NCBI RefSeq assembly: GCF_041080655.1
Contig: NZ_CP163525.1
Span: 7,130,001 to 7,194,000 of the forward strand
Direction: 5' to 3'
Length of the DNA stretch: 64,000 nt
From: Streptomyces sp. CG4
Lineage (GTDB): Bacteria > Actinomycetota > Actinomycetes > Streptomycetales > Streptomycetaceae
The notes under the pieces are model-generated. The model had not been told where the DNA came from, ran no database searches, and saw only the letters and a list, made by a program, of their open reading frames with translations. Below are positions 15,810-23,908 of this stretch, piece after piece. Made by a program: the position numbers and the translations under genes. Each line of letters starts with the position of its first letter. Position 1 is the stretch's first letter.

Positions 15810-16979
15810 ATGGAACTCGCGGACGGCCTCATCGACCACCCCTACGACGTCTACCGGCGCCTGCGCGACACCGCGCCCGTGCAGCGCATCACCGGACCGG
15901 ACGGTGCCCCCGCCTGGCTCGTCACCCGGTACGAGGACGTCCGGGCCGCGCTCGCCGACCCCCGGCTCTCGCTGGACAAACGGCACGCGTCGGACGGCAC
16001 CTACAAGGGGTTCGCCCTGCCGCCCGCACTGGACGCCAACCTCCTCAACATGGACCCGCCGGACCACACCCGCATCCGGCGCCTGGTCGGCCGCGCGTTC
16101 ACCCCGCACCGGGTGCAGCAACTGCGCGAGCCCATCCGCCGTACCGCCGACCGGCTCCTGGACGCGTTCGGCCCGCACGGCACCACCGACCTGGTCGCCG
16201 CCTACGCCGCCCCGCTGCCGATCACCGTCATCTGCGACCTGCTCGGCGTGCCGGAGAGTCATCGCCTGGATTTCCGGGTCTGGACGGACGCCCTCGTCGC
16301 CCCGGACCCGGCACGGCCCGGAGCCGCCCGGGACGCGGTCGCCGCCATGCTGGGCTTCTTCACCGGTCTCCTCGCCGCCAAGCGCGCCGAGCCCGCCGAC
16401 GACCTCCTCTCCGACCTGATCGCCGTACGCGACGAGGACGGCGACCGGCTCAGCGAGGACGAGTTGATGTCGCTGACCTTCGTCATCCTCTTCGCCGGTT
16501 ACGAGAACACGGTCCAGCTCATCGGCAACGCCGTCCTCGGCCTCCTCCAGCACCCGGACCAGCTCGCCGCCCTGCGCAAGGACCCGACCCACATCCCCGC
16601 CGCCGTCGAGGAGTTGGCCCGTTACGAGGGTCCCGCGCTGCTCGCCATCCGCCGGTTCCCGCTCGAGGACGTCACGATCGGCGGTGTCACCGTCCCCGCC
16701 GGGGAGACGGTCCTGGTGTCCCTGTCCGCCGCCAACCGCGACCCCGCGCGTTTCCCCGCCCCCGACCGCCTCGACCTCTCCCGCGACGCCACCGGGCATC
16801 TCGCCCTCGGCCACGGCATCCACTACTGCCTCGGTGCGCCCCTGGCCCGCGCGGAGACGGAGATCGCCCTGGCGGCCCTGCTGGAGCGCTTCCCCGAACT
16901 GGCCCTGAGCGACGGTGAGTTGAGGTGGCGTCCGTCCCTGCGGGCGCGCGGACTGCTGGCCCTGCCGGTGCGGTACTGA
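15810..16979 (+). CDS. cytochrome P450
   Basis: A 389-residue soluble class I P450. The heme loop is GHLALGHGIHYCLGAPLARA, with Leu replacing the usual Phe of FGxGxHxC. The K-helix ExxR is in VEELARYEGP. The I-helix reads ILFAGYENTVQLIG: the normal AGxET(T) has Asn where the oxygen-activating threonine usually sits, and Thr follows at the next position. The start at 15810 follows TAGGCT by 9 bases, so it may have its own leaderless promoter. No ferredoxin or reductase gene is adjacent. A role in secondary metabolism or xenobiotic oxidation is likely. Confidence 0.9.
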   Translation: MELADGLIDHPYDVYRRLRDTAPVQRITGPDGAPAWLVTRYEDVRAALADPRLSLDKRHASDGTYKGFALPPALDANLLNMDPPDHTRIRRLVGRAFTPHRVQQLREPIRRTADRLLDAFGPHGTTDLVAAYAAPLPITVICDLLGVPESHRLDFRVWTDALVAPDPARPGAARDAVAAMLGFFTGLLAAKRAEPADDLLSDLIAVRDEDGDRLSEDELMSLTFVILFAGYENTVQLIGNAVLGLLQHPDQLAALRKDPTHIPAAVEELARYEGPALLAIRRFPLEDVTIGGVTVPAGETVLVSLSAANRDPARFPAPDRLDLSRDATGHLALGHGIHYCLGAPLARAETEIALAALLERFPELALSDGELRWRPSLRARGLLALPVRY

Positions 16980-17111
16980 GCACCGGCCGGCGACATCCGT
17001 GCGGAAAACGCGGCATGGAGAAACTGTCCGGAATAAATCTCTGTGCGCGACGATGAGTTCCGTACCCACCGACGGTCACCACTTTCTGACCGACCGTCGA
17101 CAGGAGGGCCC

Positions 17112-17768
17112 ATGTCGTTCCCGGAGATCGTCTCGCGCGAGCGGTGGCGCGCGGCGCGCGAGGAGTTGCTGCGCAAGGAGGAGGCGGTCAGGCGGGCGCG
17201 CGAGACCCTCGGCGCGGAGCGGCGCCGACTGCCCATGGTCGAGGTCGACGCGGAGTACGTCTTCGAGGGCGGCGACGGCAAGGCCACCCTTCTGGACCTC
17301 TTCGAGGGGCGTGCCCAGCTCGTCGTCCACCACTTCATGTTCGCGCCGGAGTGGGTGACCGGCTGCCCGTGCTGCTCGGCCTTCCTGGACCAGATAGGCC
17401 ACCTCGCCCAGCTGCGTGCCCGGAGCACCGCTTTCGCGGCGGTCTCCCGGGCGCCGTTCACCCGGATCCTGCCGTTCAAGGCGCGGATGGGCTGGACGGT
17501 GCCCTGGTACTCGTCGTCCGACGGCCACTTCAACCTCGACTTCGAGGCCACCGTGGCCGGCGTGGAGCCGGACGGCGGCCTGACCGAGCGCCCGGGCATC
17601 AGCTGCTTCCTGCGCGACCACGACCGGGTCTTCCACACCTACTCGGTGTACGACGACGGGCTCGACGGACTCGGCACCGTCGCCGGCCTGCTCGACCTGA
17701 CCGCGCTGGGCCGCAGCCCCGTCGGCGAGGGCGGCCGGCTCCGCCTGCACGACGAGTACGACGCCTGA
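17112..17768 (+). CDS. DUF899 family thioredoxin-fold protein
   Basis: A 218-residue protein matching the DUF899/AhpC-TSA-like family. The N-terminus is a charged helix (RERWRAAREELLRKEEAVRR), then ERRRLPMVEV and YVFEGGDGKATLLDLFEG. LVVHHFMFAPEWVTGCPCCS follows, a thioredoxin-like site with a CPCC cysteine cluster. The central strand includes WTVPWYSSSDGHFNLDF and ISCFLRD. Catalytic activity has not been established for the family. ATG 17112 has a strong ribosome-binding site (CAGGAGG). Confidence 0.85.
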   Translation: MSFPEIVSRERWRAAREELLRKEEAVRRARETLGAERRRLPMVEVDAEYVFEGGDGKATLLDLFEGRAQLVVHHFMFAPEWVTGCPCCSAFLDQIGHLAQLRARSTAFAAVSRAPFTRILPFKARMGWTVPWYSSSDGHFNLDFEATVAGVEPDGGLTERPGISCFLRDHDRVFHTYSVYDDGLDGLGTVAGLLDLTALGRSPVGEGGRLRLHDEYDA

Positions 17769-17962
17769 CACGACGAGCACGCTCCGGACACGGTGAGTGC
17801 GCACTCTGACACGGAGAGAGCGGTTCGTGTCACAAAGTGAACACATTCTCACGGTCCGCGCTGAACGAGTGTAGGTAATGTCTCAGTCCCGTCGCCTAGC
17901 GAGCCTTTTCCGTTCTCCGGAGCGTTAACTCCCTTAAGGAAGACGCTTTCTGGAGGTGCGAG

Positions 17963-18139
17963 ATGGTGAACGGGCGAACCGTGCTCGAACGCTTTCCCGC
18001 CGGTGGTCCCCGGGGATCCTGGCCCGCCGAGGAGTTCGCGCACGCACGGCGTCAGGAGGGCCTGCCCGCCGAAGTCGTCATGGACCTCGCGACGGACACG
18101 TTCCTGGTGATCGTGCGGGGCGGCGACGGCGCGGAGTGA
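17963..18139 (+). CDS. small conserved-type protein (58 aa) of unknown function
   Basis: The ATG at 17963 follows TGGAGGTGCGAG (GGAGG at 17952-17956) and encodes 58 residues starting MVNGRTVLERFPAGG and ending DTFLVIVRGGDGAE. The composition is protein-like: an amphipathic segment (WPAEEFAHARRQEG) followed by a strand-rich end. I do not recognise the family, but the ribosome-binding site, codon bias and about 190 bases of possible regulatory DNA upstream make it a likely real gene. Downstream is the decayed ABC gene. Confidence 0.6.
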   Translation: MVNGRTVLERFPAGGPRGSWPAEEFAHARRQEGLPAEVVMDLATDTFLVIVRGGDGAE

Positions 18140-18181
18140 GTCGACTGCCCCCGCCGCGGCGGCTGCTGCCGCGGAGCCGGT

Positions 18182-18660
18182 TCAGACAGGCTTCGGCGCC
18201 GGTACCTTCGCCGTGAACCGCTCTGCCTGGAGCGCGTACGGCTCGGCATGGGCACCGCCCCTGGCCGGCCGGCGCCAGGATCTTCTCGAAGACCTCCAGC
18301 TCGGCGCGCGCGTCCAGCGCGGCGGTCGACTCGTCCACGATCAGCACCTGCCCGCGCCGGTACGCGACCCAGGGTGATGCCGAGCCGCTGCCGCTGTTGC
18401 GGATCCCGCGAGCAGCTCGACCGGCGTGGGCTTGCCCGATGGAGGCCGCTCTGAGCAGTACGGCCGCGACCGACGAGGCGGCCACGGCGGCCGACGCGGG
18501 GCCGCCGAGCGCAGCCGTTGCCCTATGTCCGGGCCGGTCGGCAGGCCGCCGAGCGTGGTGTTCACGGCCGGCAGGCTCCTCGCCTGAGCACCGCCCGGGA
18601 CTGCCCCGGCGGCCGGCACGATCCGCGCGGCCCGGGCAGCGGCCCGCAGGGCCGCCGGAG
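18182..18660 (-). pseudogene. decayed ABC-transporter ATPase fragment
   Basis: The Walker B/D-loop region is preserved: RRGQVLIVDESTAALDARAE, then LEVFEKI (18290-18370, minus strand). Before it, the QRQRLGITLGR signature is in another frame, and further upstream LPAVNTTLGGLPTGPDIGQRL recalls the Q-loop-to-signature segment of lipid/TLC-type exporters. After it, AEPYALQAERFTAKVPAPKPV with a TGA at 18182 is a typical C-terminus, again in a different frame. At least two frameshifts and a missing N-terminal half mark it as dead. Confidence 0.65.
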
Positions 18661-18700
18661 ACTGGACGCCGGCATGCCGGGCAGCCGGCTCACCATCATG

Positions 18701-18764
18701 CGGAAGCCCAGCTCCACAGCGGAAGCCCAGCCTCAGATCGGAAGCCCAGCTCCAGAGCGGAAGC
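18701..18764. repeat. 19-bp tandem repeat, 3.4 copies
   Basis: Copies start at 18701, 18720, 18739 and (partial) 18758, each beginning CGGAAGCCCAGC. They lie in DNA without a gene, between the ABC pseudogene and the next CDS on the minus strand. Confidence 0.9.
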
Positions 18765-18809
18765 AACCCGCAGCCGCCCACGCGTCAGGACTCGGCACCC
18801 GAACGGGCG

Positions 18810-19298
18810 TCACGGCCAGGCCAAGCGCCGCGGAAAGTCCGGCGCCGTCCCGATCACCCGGCACAGCGCCAGATACAGCGGGATCGGCGGGGTGTACGGC
18901 ACCGTACCCTCCGGGCGGTGGATGAGCCGGGCCGTGTCGGTGACCAGGGCACCGGGGGCGTACTGGGCCGGGGACGGCCAGGGCAGGGCATAGTCGGAGT
19001 CCGACGGAACGATCCACCACCAGCGGGCGCCGTCCGTGTACACACAGCCGAGCCGTGGCAGCCGGGGTACGACCAGCGGACCGAGACGGTCGGGCACGGC
19101 CACGGCGTCCCAGCCGAGCGGTGCGGTCATGCCGTCCGGCACCGTGAGCCGACGGGGCGCGTCCGGTACGGACCGCCGACGCTGCATCCGCACCAGAGTG
19201 TCCAGACCGAGGGACGGCTCGGGACCCTCGGAGTGGGCGTGGTCGCGCCGTCCCGAGCCGGTGAGACCCCGCCGGTCGGAGTCGCCGCTGCCGGTCAC
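18810..19298 (-). CDS. conserved protein coupled to the HATPase of the WhiJ-type locus
   Basis: A 162-residue protein. The start GTG (19296-19298) overlaps the TGA of the upstream ATPase gene (GTGA), so the two are translationally coupled. The core (residues 45-160) contains LGWDAVAVPDRLGPLVVPRL, then GARWWWIVPSDSDYALPWPS and IHRPEGTVPYTPPIPLYLAL. Such proteins recur beside anti-sigma-like ATPases in Streptomyces, but no activity is known. The same frame stays open far upstream through neighbouring genes because of GC bias; that extension is not real. Confidence 0.75.
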   Translation of the reverse strand: MTGSGDSDRRGLTGSGRRDHAHSEGPEPSLGLDTLVRMQRRRSVPDAPRRLTVPDGMTAPLGWDAVAVPDRLGPLVVPRLPRLGCVYTDGARWWWIVPSDSDYALPWPSPAQYAPGALVTDTARLIHRPEGTVPYTPPIPLYLALCRVIGTAPDFPRRLAWP

Positions 19299-20212
19299 GG
19301 GCGCTCCCCGCCGCGGCGCTGCTCGGGAGCCCGGTGCAGCAGTTGGTGCGCGGGTCGGTCCGAGGCGCGGTGCCCGTGCGGGTCCGGTGCCCGGTGCCGG
19401 TGCCGGTGCGGGTCCGGTGCTCCGTGACCCTGCGGCTCCGGTGCCCCACAGTGGTGCGGTTGATCGGCGGGCTGATGCGGGAGGCGCCCGGAACCCGTGT
19501 TCCGGCCCTCCGGCGACTCGTCCTCGTCGGAGTCGTCCGGGCGCCCCGGCTTGGTGCGGGCACCCCAGCCCAGGTCGTTGAACGGACCCGTGACGTCGTG
19601 CGTCGTGCCCAGGCCGTCGTACGGGCCAGGGGTGTCGTGCGTCGTGCCCAGGCCGTCGTACAAGCCGGGGGTGTCGTGCGTCGTGCCCAGGTCCTCGTCC
19701 GGATCCGCGCCGGCGTCCGCCGCGTCGGCCTGGTGAGCCAGCTCGGCCCAGACCAGCAGTCCGGGGCCGTGTTCCTGGGCGCCCCAGGCCCGGCACAATG
19801 CGTCGACGAGGAGCAACCCCCTCCCGTGCTCCTCGTCGGGCCGGGCCGGGGACGGGTGGGGTTCGCCGGGGGCACAGCCCCAGTCGCGTACGGCTATGCG
19901 CACGGTGTCGTCGTGGTCGTGCAGCTCGCACACGACACGACTGCTCGCGGTGTGCACGATCGCGTTCGTGACCAGCTCGGAGATGACGAGGGCCGCGCTG
20001 TCGCAGGTGTCCGCGCACACCGACCAGCCGCTCAGCCGGGCACGCGTCAGGCGTCTGGCCTGGGCGACGGAACCCGGATGTGCGGCCAGCTCGAAACGGA
20101 ACCGGCGCCGGGCAGCGCCCCCTTGAGGAGCTGCTCCCGCGGCTGCGCCGAGACCGGGACGGTCTGCGGCGGCGTCTGTTCCTAAGGGCGCGGACGGAAT
20201 CACGCTTGCCAC
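19295..20212 (-). CDS. anti-sigma-factor-like ATP-binding protein (HATPase_c_2)
   Basis: About 305 residues. After a variable N-terminus, residues 35-165 form a GHKL ATPase: N-box LVISELVTNAIVHTASSRVV, G1 VRDWG and G2 EEHGRGLLLVDALCRAWG. This is the anti-sigma kinase-like type found next to XRE/DUF397 pairs. The remaining 140 residues are low-complexity, including three 13-residue repeats of the form DGLGTTHDTPGPY and a His/Pro-rich end. Possible GTG starts are at 20212 and 20203, with GGGGAG at 20216-20221. It is divergent from the XRE regulator. Confidence 0.8.
   Translation of the reverse strand: MASVIPSAPLGTDAAADRPGLGAAAGAAPQGGAARRRFRFELAAHPGSVAQARRLTRARLSGWSVCADTCDSAALVISELVTNAIVHTASSRVVCELHDHDDTVRIAVRDWGCAPGEPHPSPARPDEEHGRGLLLVDALCRAWGAQEHGPGLLVWAELAHQADAADAGADPDEDLGTTHDTPGLYDGLGTTHDTPGPYDGLGTTHDVTGPFNDLGWGARTKPGRPDDSDEDESPEGRNTGSGRLPHQPADQPHHCGAPEPQGHGAPDPHRHRHRAPDPHGHRASDRPAHQLLHRAPEQRRGGERP
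19595..19711. repeat. 39-bp in-frame tandem repeat, 3 copies
   Basis: Units start at 19595, 19634 and 19673 with GTCGTGCGTCGTGCCCAGG. The 39-bp unit encodes 13 residues of the HATPase C-terminal tail on the minus strand, and a weaker fourth unit lies just below 19595. Confidence 0.9.
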
Positions 20213-20528
20213 TATCTCCCCGCCGTGAACACTTGGCAAGTGTCACTCTGAAAAATGCAGAGTGCTGTGTGACTCGGTCAGAGGCCGTGGCACACTGCTT
20301 CGCAACAGCACGTCGAGCGGCGCCAATTGGGGTCATCGGAGATCTGTCCCGATCTTCGAATGCATCTTCGAATGGCGCCGTAGGGCTGTCGGCAAGCAAT
20401 TCGGTGGAACTGTCGGTGGGGGCCGTCGGCAGGACCGTCGGTCCGGCTGTTGGTCCGGCCGTCGGTTTCCGGCCGTCGGTCCGGTCGCCGGTGGAGCGTT
20501 CGGTGGAGTTTTCGGTGGAGGTGGCAGC
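20213..20528. promoter_or_regulatory. divergent regulatory region with two palindromes
   Basis: This is the 316-base region between the HATPase and XRE genes. It holds a 15-bp palindrome ACACTTG-G-CAAGTGT (20229-20243) directly followed by CACTCTG-7-CAGAGTG (20244-20264). Both are good operator candidates for the XRE protein. From 20399 to 20525 the DNA is a degenerate GTCGGT/GGTCCG repeat with no gene, which becomes GGTGGAG repeats that supply the ribosome-binding site of the XRE gene. Confidence 0.55.
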
Positions 20529-21389
20529 GTGAGCGAACCGCGGTCCGCGCCGACAGTGGGTCAGGTGGTCCTCGGTCGGCGCCTGCTGGACCTGCGGGAA
20601 CGCGCCGGACTGAAGCGCGAGGAAGCCGCCCGCGTCCTGCATGTCGCTCCCGCCACCGTCCGCCGGATGGAGATGGCCGAGGTCGCCCTCAAGATCCCGT
20701 ACCTGCAACTGCTGCTCAAGGCCTACGGCGTGCCCGACGACGAGGCCGAACTCTTCGTCCAGCTGGCCGAGGAGGCCAACAAGCCCGGCTGGTGGCAGCG
20801 TTTCCACGACATCCTGCCCGGCTGGTTCTCGATGTACGTCAGCCTGGAGGGCGCGGCCGCCCTCATCCGCTCCTACGACCCGCACTTCGTCCCCGGCCTG
20901 CTCCAGACCGAGGACTACGCGCGCGCCGTGCTCAAGTCCGGTGCCATCGGCCAGACCAGCCCGGACGACATCGAGCGGCATGTCGCCCTGCGCATGCAGC
21001 GCCAGCAACTGCTCACCCGTGAAGACGCCCCGCGCTTCTGGGCGGTGATGGACGAGACGGCCCTGCGCCGCCCGGTCGGCGGCCCGGAGGTGATGCGTGC
21101 GCAGATCGACAAGTTGCTCGAGGCCACGAAGCTGCCCCGCGTGACGCTCCAGGTCGCCCCGTACGCGAGCGGGCCGCATCCGGGGACGTACGGGCCGTTC
21201 GTGCTGTTCCGATTCGCCATGCCGGAGTTGCCGGACATGGTCTACAGCGAGTACCTGACCGGCGCCGTCTACCTCGACGCGCGCGCCGAGGTGGCCACCC
21301 ATCTCGAGGTCATGGACCGCATGGCGGCGCAGGCCGCTACGGCACAACGCACGAAGGAGATCCTTCGGGATCTCCGCAAGGAGCTGTGA
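20529..21389 (+). CDS. WhiJ-type XRE regulator with DUF5753
   Basis: A 286-residue regulator. Residues 12-70 form an XRE helix-turn-helix (LGRRLLDLRERAGLKREEAA, then VAPATVRRMEMAEVALKI). The remainder is the DUF5753 domain (FVPGLLQTEDYARAVL, RQQLLTREDAPRFWAVMDE and a VYLDARAEV segment). Such proteins pair with a small DUF397 partner encoded immediately downstream. WhiJ, the founder, influences development in S. coelicolor. GTG 20529 follows GGAGGTGG. The DUF397 ATG follows its stop directly, so they are coupled. Confidence 0.9.
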   Translation: MSEPRSAPTVGQVVLGRRLLDLRERAGLKREEAARVLHVAPATVRRMEMAEVALKIPYLQLLLKAYGVPDDEAELFVQLAEEANKPGWWQRFHDILPGWFSMYVSLEGAAALIRSYDPHFVPGLLQTEDYARAVLKSGAIGQTSPDDIERHVALRMQRQQLLTREDAPRFWAVMDETALRRPVGGPEVMRAQIDKLLEATKLPRVTLQVAPYASGPHPGTYGPFVLFRFAMPELPDMVYSEYLTGAVYLDARAEVATHLEVMDRMAAQAATAQRTKEILRDLRKEL

Positions 21390-21644
21390 ATGGATCGCAT
21401 CGAGCCGCGCGGACACGTCTACAACGGCATGCCCGCGCGGGAGCTGGGCAGCGAGGGCTGGCACAAGCCCTGGAGCGGCGGCAACGGCGGAAACTGCCTG
21501 GAGGCCATGAAGCTGGCCGACGGCCGGATCGCCGTACGCCAGTCCACCGATCCGGACGGCCCGGCGCTGATCTACACCGCCGACGAGATGACCGCGTTCA
21601 TCGAGGGTGCCAAGGCGGGGGAGGCCGACTTCCTGCTGTCCTGA
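21390..21644 (+). CDS. DUF397 domain protein
   Basis: An 84-residue partner of the XRE/DUF5753 regulator. The DUF397 core is WHKPWSGGNGGNCLEAMKLA, then GRIAVRQSTDPDGPALIYTA and EMTAFIEGAKAGEADF. The ATG abuts the TGA of the regulator gene. DUF397 proteins are thought to bind and modulate their XRE partner. The C-terminal AFIEGAKAGEFD-type ending is typical and shows the gene is intact. Confidence 0.92.
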   Translation: MDRIEPRGHVYNGMPARELGSEGWHKPWSGGNGGNCLEAMKLADGRIAVRQSTDPDGPALIYTADEMTAFIEGAKAGEADFLLS

Positions 21645-21828
21645 TCCCGACCGTGTGCGGCTTGCCGCTCAAGTTCCTTCAGCACGCCACGAATTGGCCG
21701 GCCACGCGGGGTGTACGGCATTCCTGGCCATCGGCACCGGCATCCCCACCGAGCTGACCCCGCACCAGATCGCTGCATGGTGGCCGTGCTGCGGCAACCC
21801 GCGCCCCACGGGGCAGGTGGCTCGCCGC

Positions 21829-23268
21829 TCACCCGGGGGGCAGCACCCCGCACAGCGCCTCCAGTGCCGCGCCGTAGGCGTGTTCGGCGGCGGCCGCGTA
21901 TCCCACCACCAGTCCGTCACCCGCCGTCGTCCCCGCCTCCGCCTCCGGATGCCGGAACGCGGCGAGTCCGTCCAGGGCGACGCCGTGCCACCCGGCGGCC
22001 TGCACCGTGGACCGCTCGGTACCCGGCGGAAGCCGCAGCACCGCGTGCAGCCCGGCCGCGATGCCCGTGACCTGGACATGCGGCGCGTGCGCGGCGAGCG
22101 CGGCGACGAGCCGGTCGCGCCGGTGCCGGTAACGCTGCCGCATGCGCCGCACATGACGGTCGTACGACCCGGAGACGAGGAACTCCGCCAGAGCCAGCTG
22201 GTCGAGGACGCTCGTCCAGCCCTCCCGCTCACCCTTCGCCGCGAGCACGGGCGCGACGTAACGCTCCGGCAGCACCATCCAGCCCAGCCGCAGCGCCGGT
22301 GACAGGCTCTTGCTGACCGACCCGAGGTGGATCACCCGCTCCGGGTCGAGGCCCTGGAGCGCGCCGACGGGCTTGCGGTCGTACCGGAACTCGCCGTCGT
22401 AGTCGTCCTCCAGGACGACCGCCCCACGCGCGCGTGCCCAGCCGATCACGGCCGCCCGGCGCTCCGGGTGCAGCGGGCCGCCGGTCGGGAACTGGTGGGC
22501 CGGCGTGAGCAGCACCGCCCGCTCCCGCCCGAGTACGTCCACGCGCGCGCCGTGCTCGTCCAGCGGGAGTGGCATCGTCCGCACCCCGGCCGTGGCGAGC
22601 AGCTCCCGGTGGAAGCCCAGCCCGTACGCCTCCACGCCCAGTGGACCGCGCAGCACCCCGTCGCCCGGGCCGCCCTGGCCGAACAGCAGCCGCAGCGCGT
22701 GCGCGAAACCCGAGCAGACCACGATCCGGTCCGGGGCGGTCCGCACACCACGCGCGCGTGCCAGATATTCGGTCAGTGCCTCCCGCAACTCTCTGCGCCC
22801 GGCCGGATCCCCCGGCCCGAACGCCTCGCTCGGCGCCCCCTGGAGCGCCCGCCGATAGCAGGCCGACCAGGCCGCCCGCGGGAACGCCGAGGTGTCCGGC
22901 GTGCCCTGCCGCAGTTCGTGTCGCGGGCCACGCACGCGTGGAGGCGTCTTCACAGGCGTCCGTACCGTGGGTCGCAGCGGCTCCGCCCGGTCGGCGACCC
23001 GGGTGCCCGAGCCCTGGCGGGCGGTGAGCCAGCCCTCTGCGACCAGTTCCGCGTAGGCGTCGGCCACGGTGTTGCGGGCCACGCCCAGATCGGCGGCGAG
23101 CGACCGGTACGGCGGCAGCCGGGTGCCCGGTGCCAGCCGTCCGCTGCGCACGGCCTCCCGCAGCGACCGGGTCAGCGCCGCCCGCCGACCACCCGGACCC
23201 GACAGCTCCAGATGCAGATCGGCACCGATCCGTTCCGGCTCCGCGGAATTGACCCACGATTTCGTCAT
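21829..23268 (-). CDS. MocR/PdxR-type GntR-aminotransferase regulator
   Basis: A 479-residue chimera. Residues 20-85 are a GntR winged helix (LREAVRSGRLAPGTRLPPYR, then LAADLGVARNTVADAYAELVAEGWL). Residues 115-475 are a fold-type I PLP aminotransferase domain, with PAHQFPTGG, VLEDDYDGEFRYD and the PLP lysine in HLGSVSKSLSPALRLGW. The ATG at 23268 is chosen because it precedes the GntR domain with a normal spacing. It is divergent from an AhpD-like gene 46 bases away, which it most likely controls. Effectors in this family are often PLP or amino acids. Confidence 0.9.
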   Translation of the reverse strand: MTKSWVNSAEPERIGADLHLELSGPGGRRAALTRSLREAVRSGRLAPGTRLPPYRSLAADLGVARNTVADAYAELVAEGWLTARQGSGTRVADRAEPLRPTVRTPVKTPPRVRGPRHELRQGTPDTSAFPRAAWSACYRRALQGAPSEAFGPGDPAGRRELREALTEYLARARGVRTAPDRIVVCSGFAHALRLLFGQGGPGDGVLRGPLGVEAYGLGFHRELLATAGVRTMPLPLDEHGARVDVLGRERAVLLTPAHQFPTGGPLHPERRAAVIGWARARGAVVLEDDYDGEFRYDRKPVGALQGLDPERVIHLGSVSKSLSPALRLGWMVLPERYVAPVLAAKGEREGWTSVLDQLALAEFLVSGSYDRHVRRMRQRYRHRRDRLVAALAAHAPHVQVTGIAAGLHAVLRLPPGTERSTVQAAGWHGVALDGLAAFRHPEAEAGTTAGDGLVVGYAAAAEHAYGAALEALCGVLPPG

Positions 23269-23314
23269 GGAAGTGCACCCTACAGCCGGTCTATCCGGGC
23301 CGTAGGTTGAAGCC

Positions 23315-23833
23315 ATGACGACGCACACGATCACCACAGCAACGGACGTGACCAGCGCGATTGCCGCCGCCGAGGCCGCCCGCACCCGGCTGGACTTCGC
23401 GAGGTCCGCGCCGAAGGTCTTCCGCGCCATCATCGGCTTCGACGCCGCCGCCCGTCAGGGCCTCGACCCGGCGCTGGCCGAACTGATCCAGATCCGCTCC
23501 TCGCACCTCAACCACTGCGCCTACTGCCTGCACATGCACACCAACGACGCCCGCAAGGCCGGCGAGAGCGAGGACCGGCTGCACATGGTCGCCGTCTGGC
23601 GCGAGGCCCGGCACTTCTTCACCCCGAAGGAACAGGCCGCCCTGGCACTCACGGAGGCGCTGACCCTCGTCGCCGACTCGGGTGTACCCGACACCGTCTA
23701 CGCCGAGGCCGCCGCCCACTTCGACGAGCAGGAACTGGCCCACGTCGTCGCCCTGATCTGCGCGATCAACACATGGAACCGGGTGGCCCTGGTGACGGGA
23801 AAGGTGGCGGGCACGGACGAGAGGAACGACTGA
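23315..23833 (+). CDS. carboxymuconolactone decarboxylase / AhpD-like protein
   Basis: A 172-residue all-helical protein of the CMD/AhpD superfamily. The redox motif is in LIQIRSSHLNHCAYCLHMHT (CxxC followed by His). The rest is a six-helix core (AALALTEALTLVADSGVPD). Many members act as peroxidase partners, and many others are uncharacterised. TAGGTT lies 9 bases before the ATG (23315), pointing to a leaderless transcript from the short divergent region shared with the MocR regulator. Confidence 0.88.
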   Translation: MTTHTITTATDVTSAIAAAEAARTRLDFARSAPKVFRAIIGFDAAARQGLDPALAELIQIRSSHLNHCAYCLHMHTNDARKAGESEDRLHMVAVWREARHFFTPKEQAALALTEALTLVADSGVPDTVYAEAAAHFDEQELAHVVALICAINTWNRVALVTGKVAGTDERND

Positions 23834-23908
23834 CCCGAGCACGGACCGGCGCCGATCACCACGACCGATCACCGCGCCGAAGCGGCTGCAGGAAGCCGTC
23901 GGCCACAC

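Noticed and set aside
20399..20525. Coding extension of the XRE gene through the GTCGGT-rich region
   Set aside because: The frame is open but made of repeats. The GTG at 20529 has a good ribosome-binding site and gives the normal family N-terminus.
18810..21464. An 884-residue open frame on the minus strand across the XRE and HATPase region
   Set aside because: Only its last 162 residues form a plausible protein with a coupled GTG start. The rest is antisense to intact genes and open because of GC bias.
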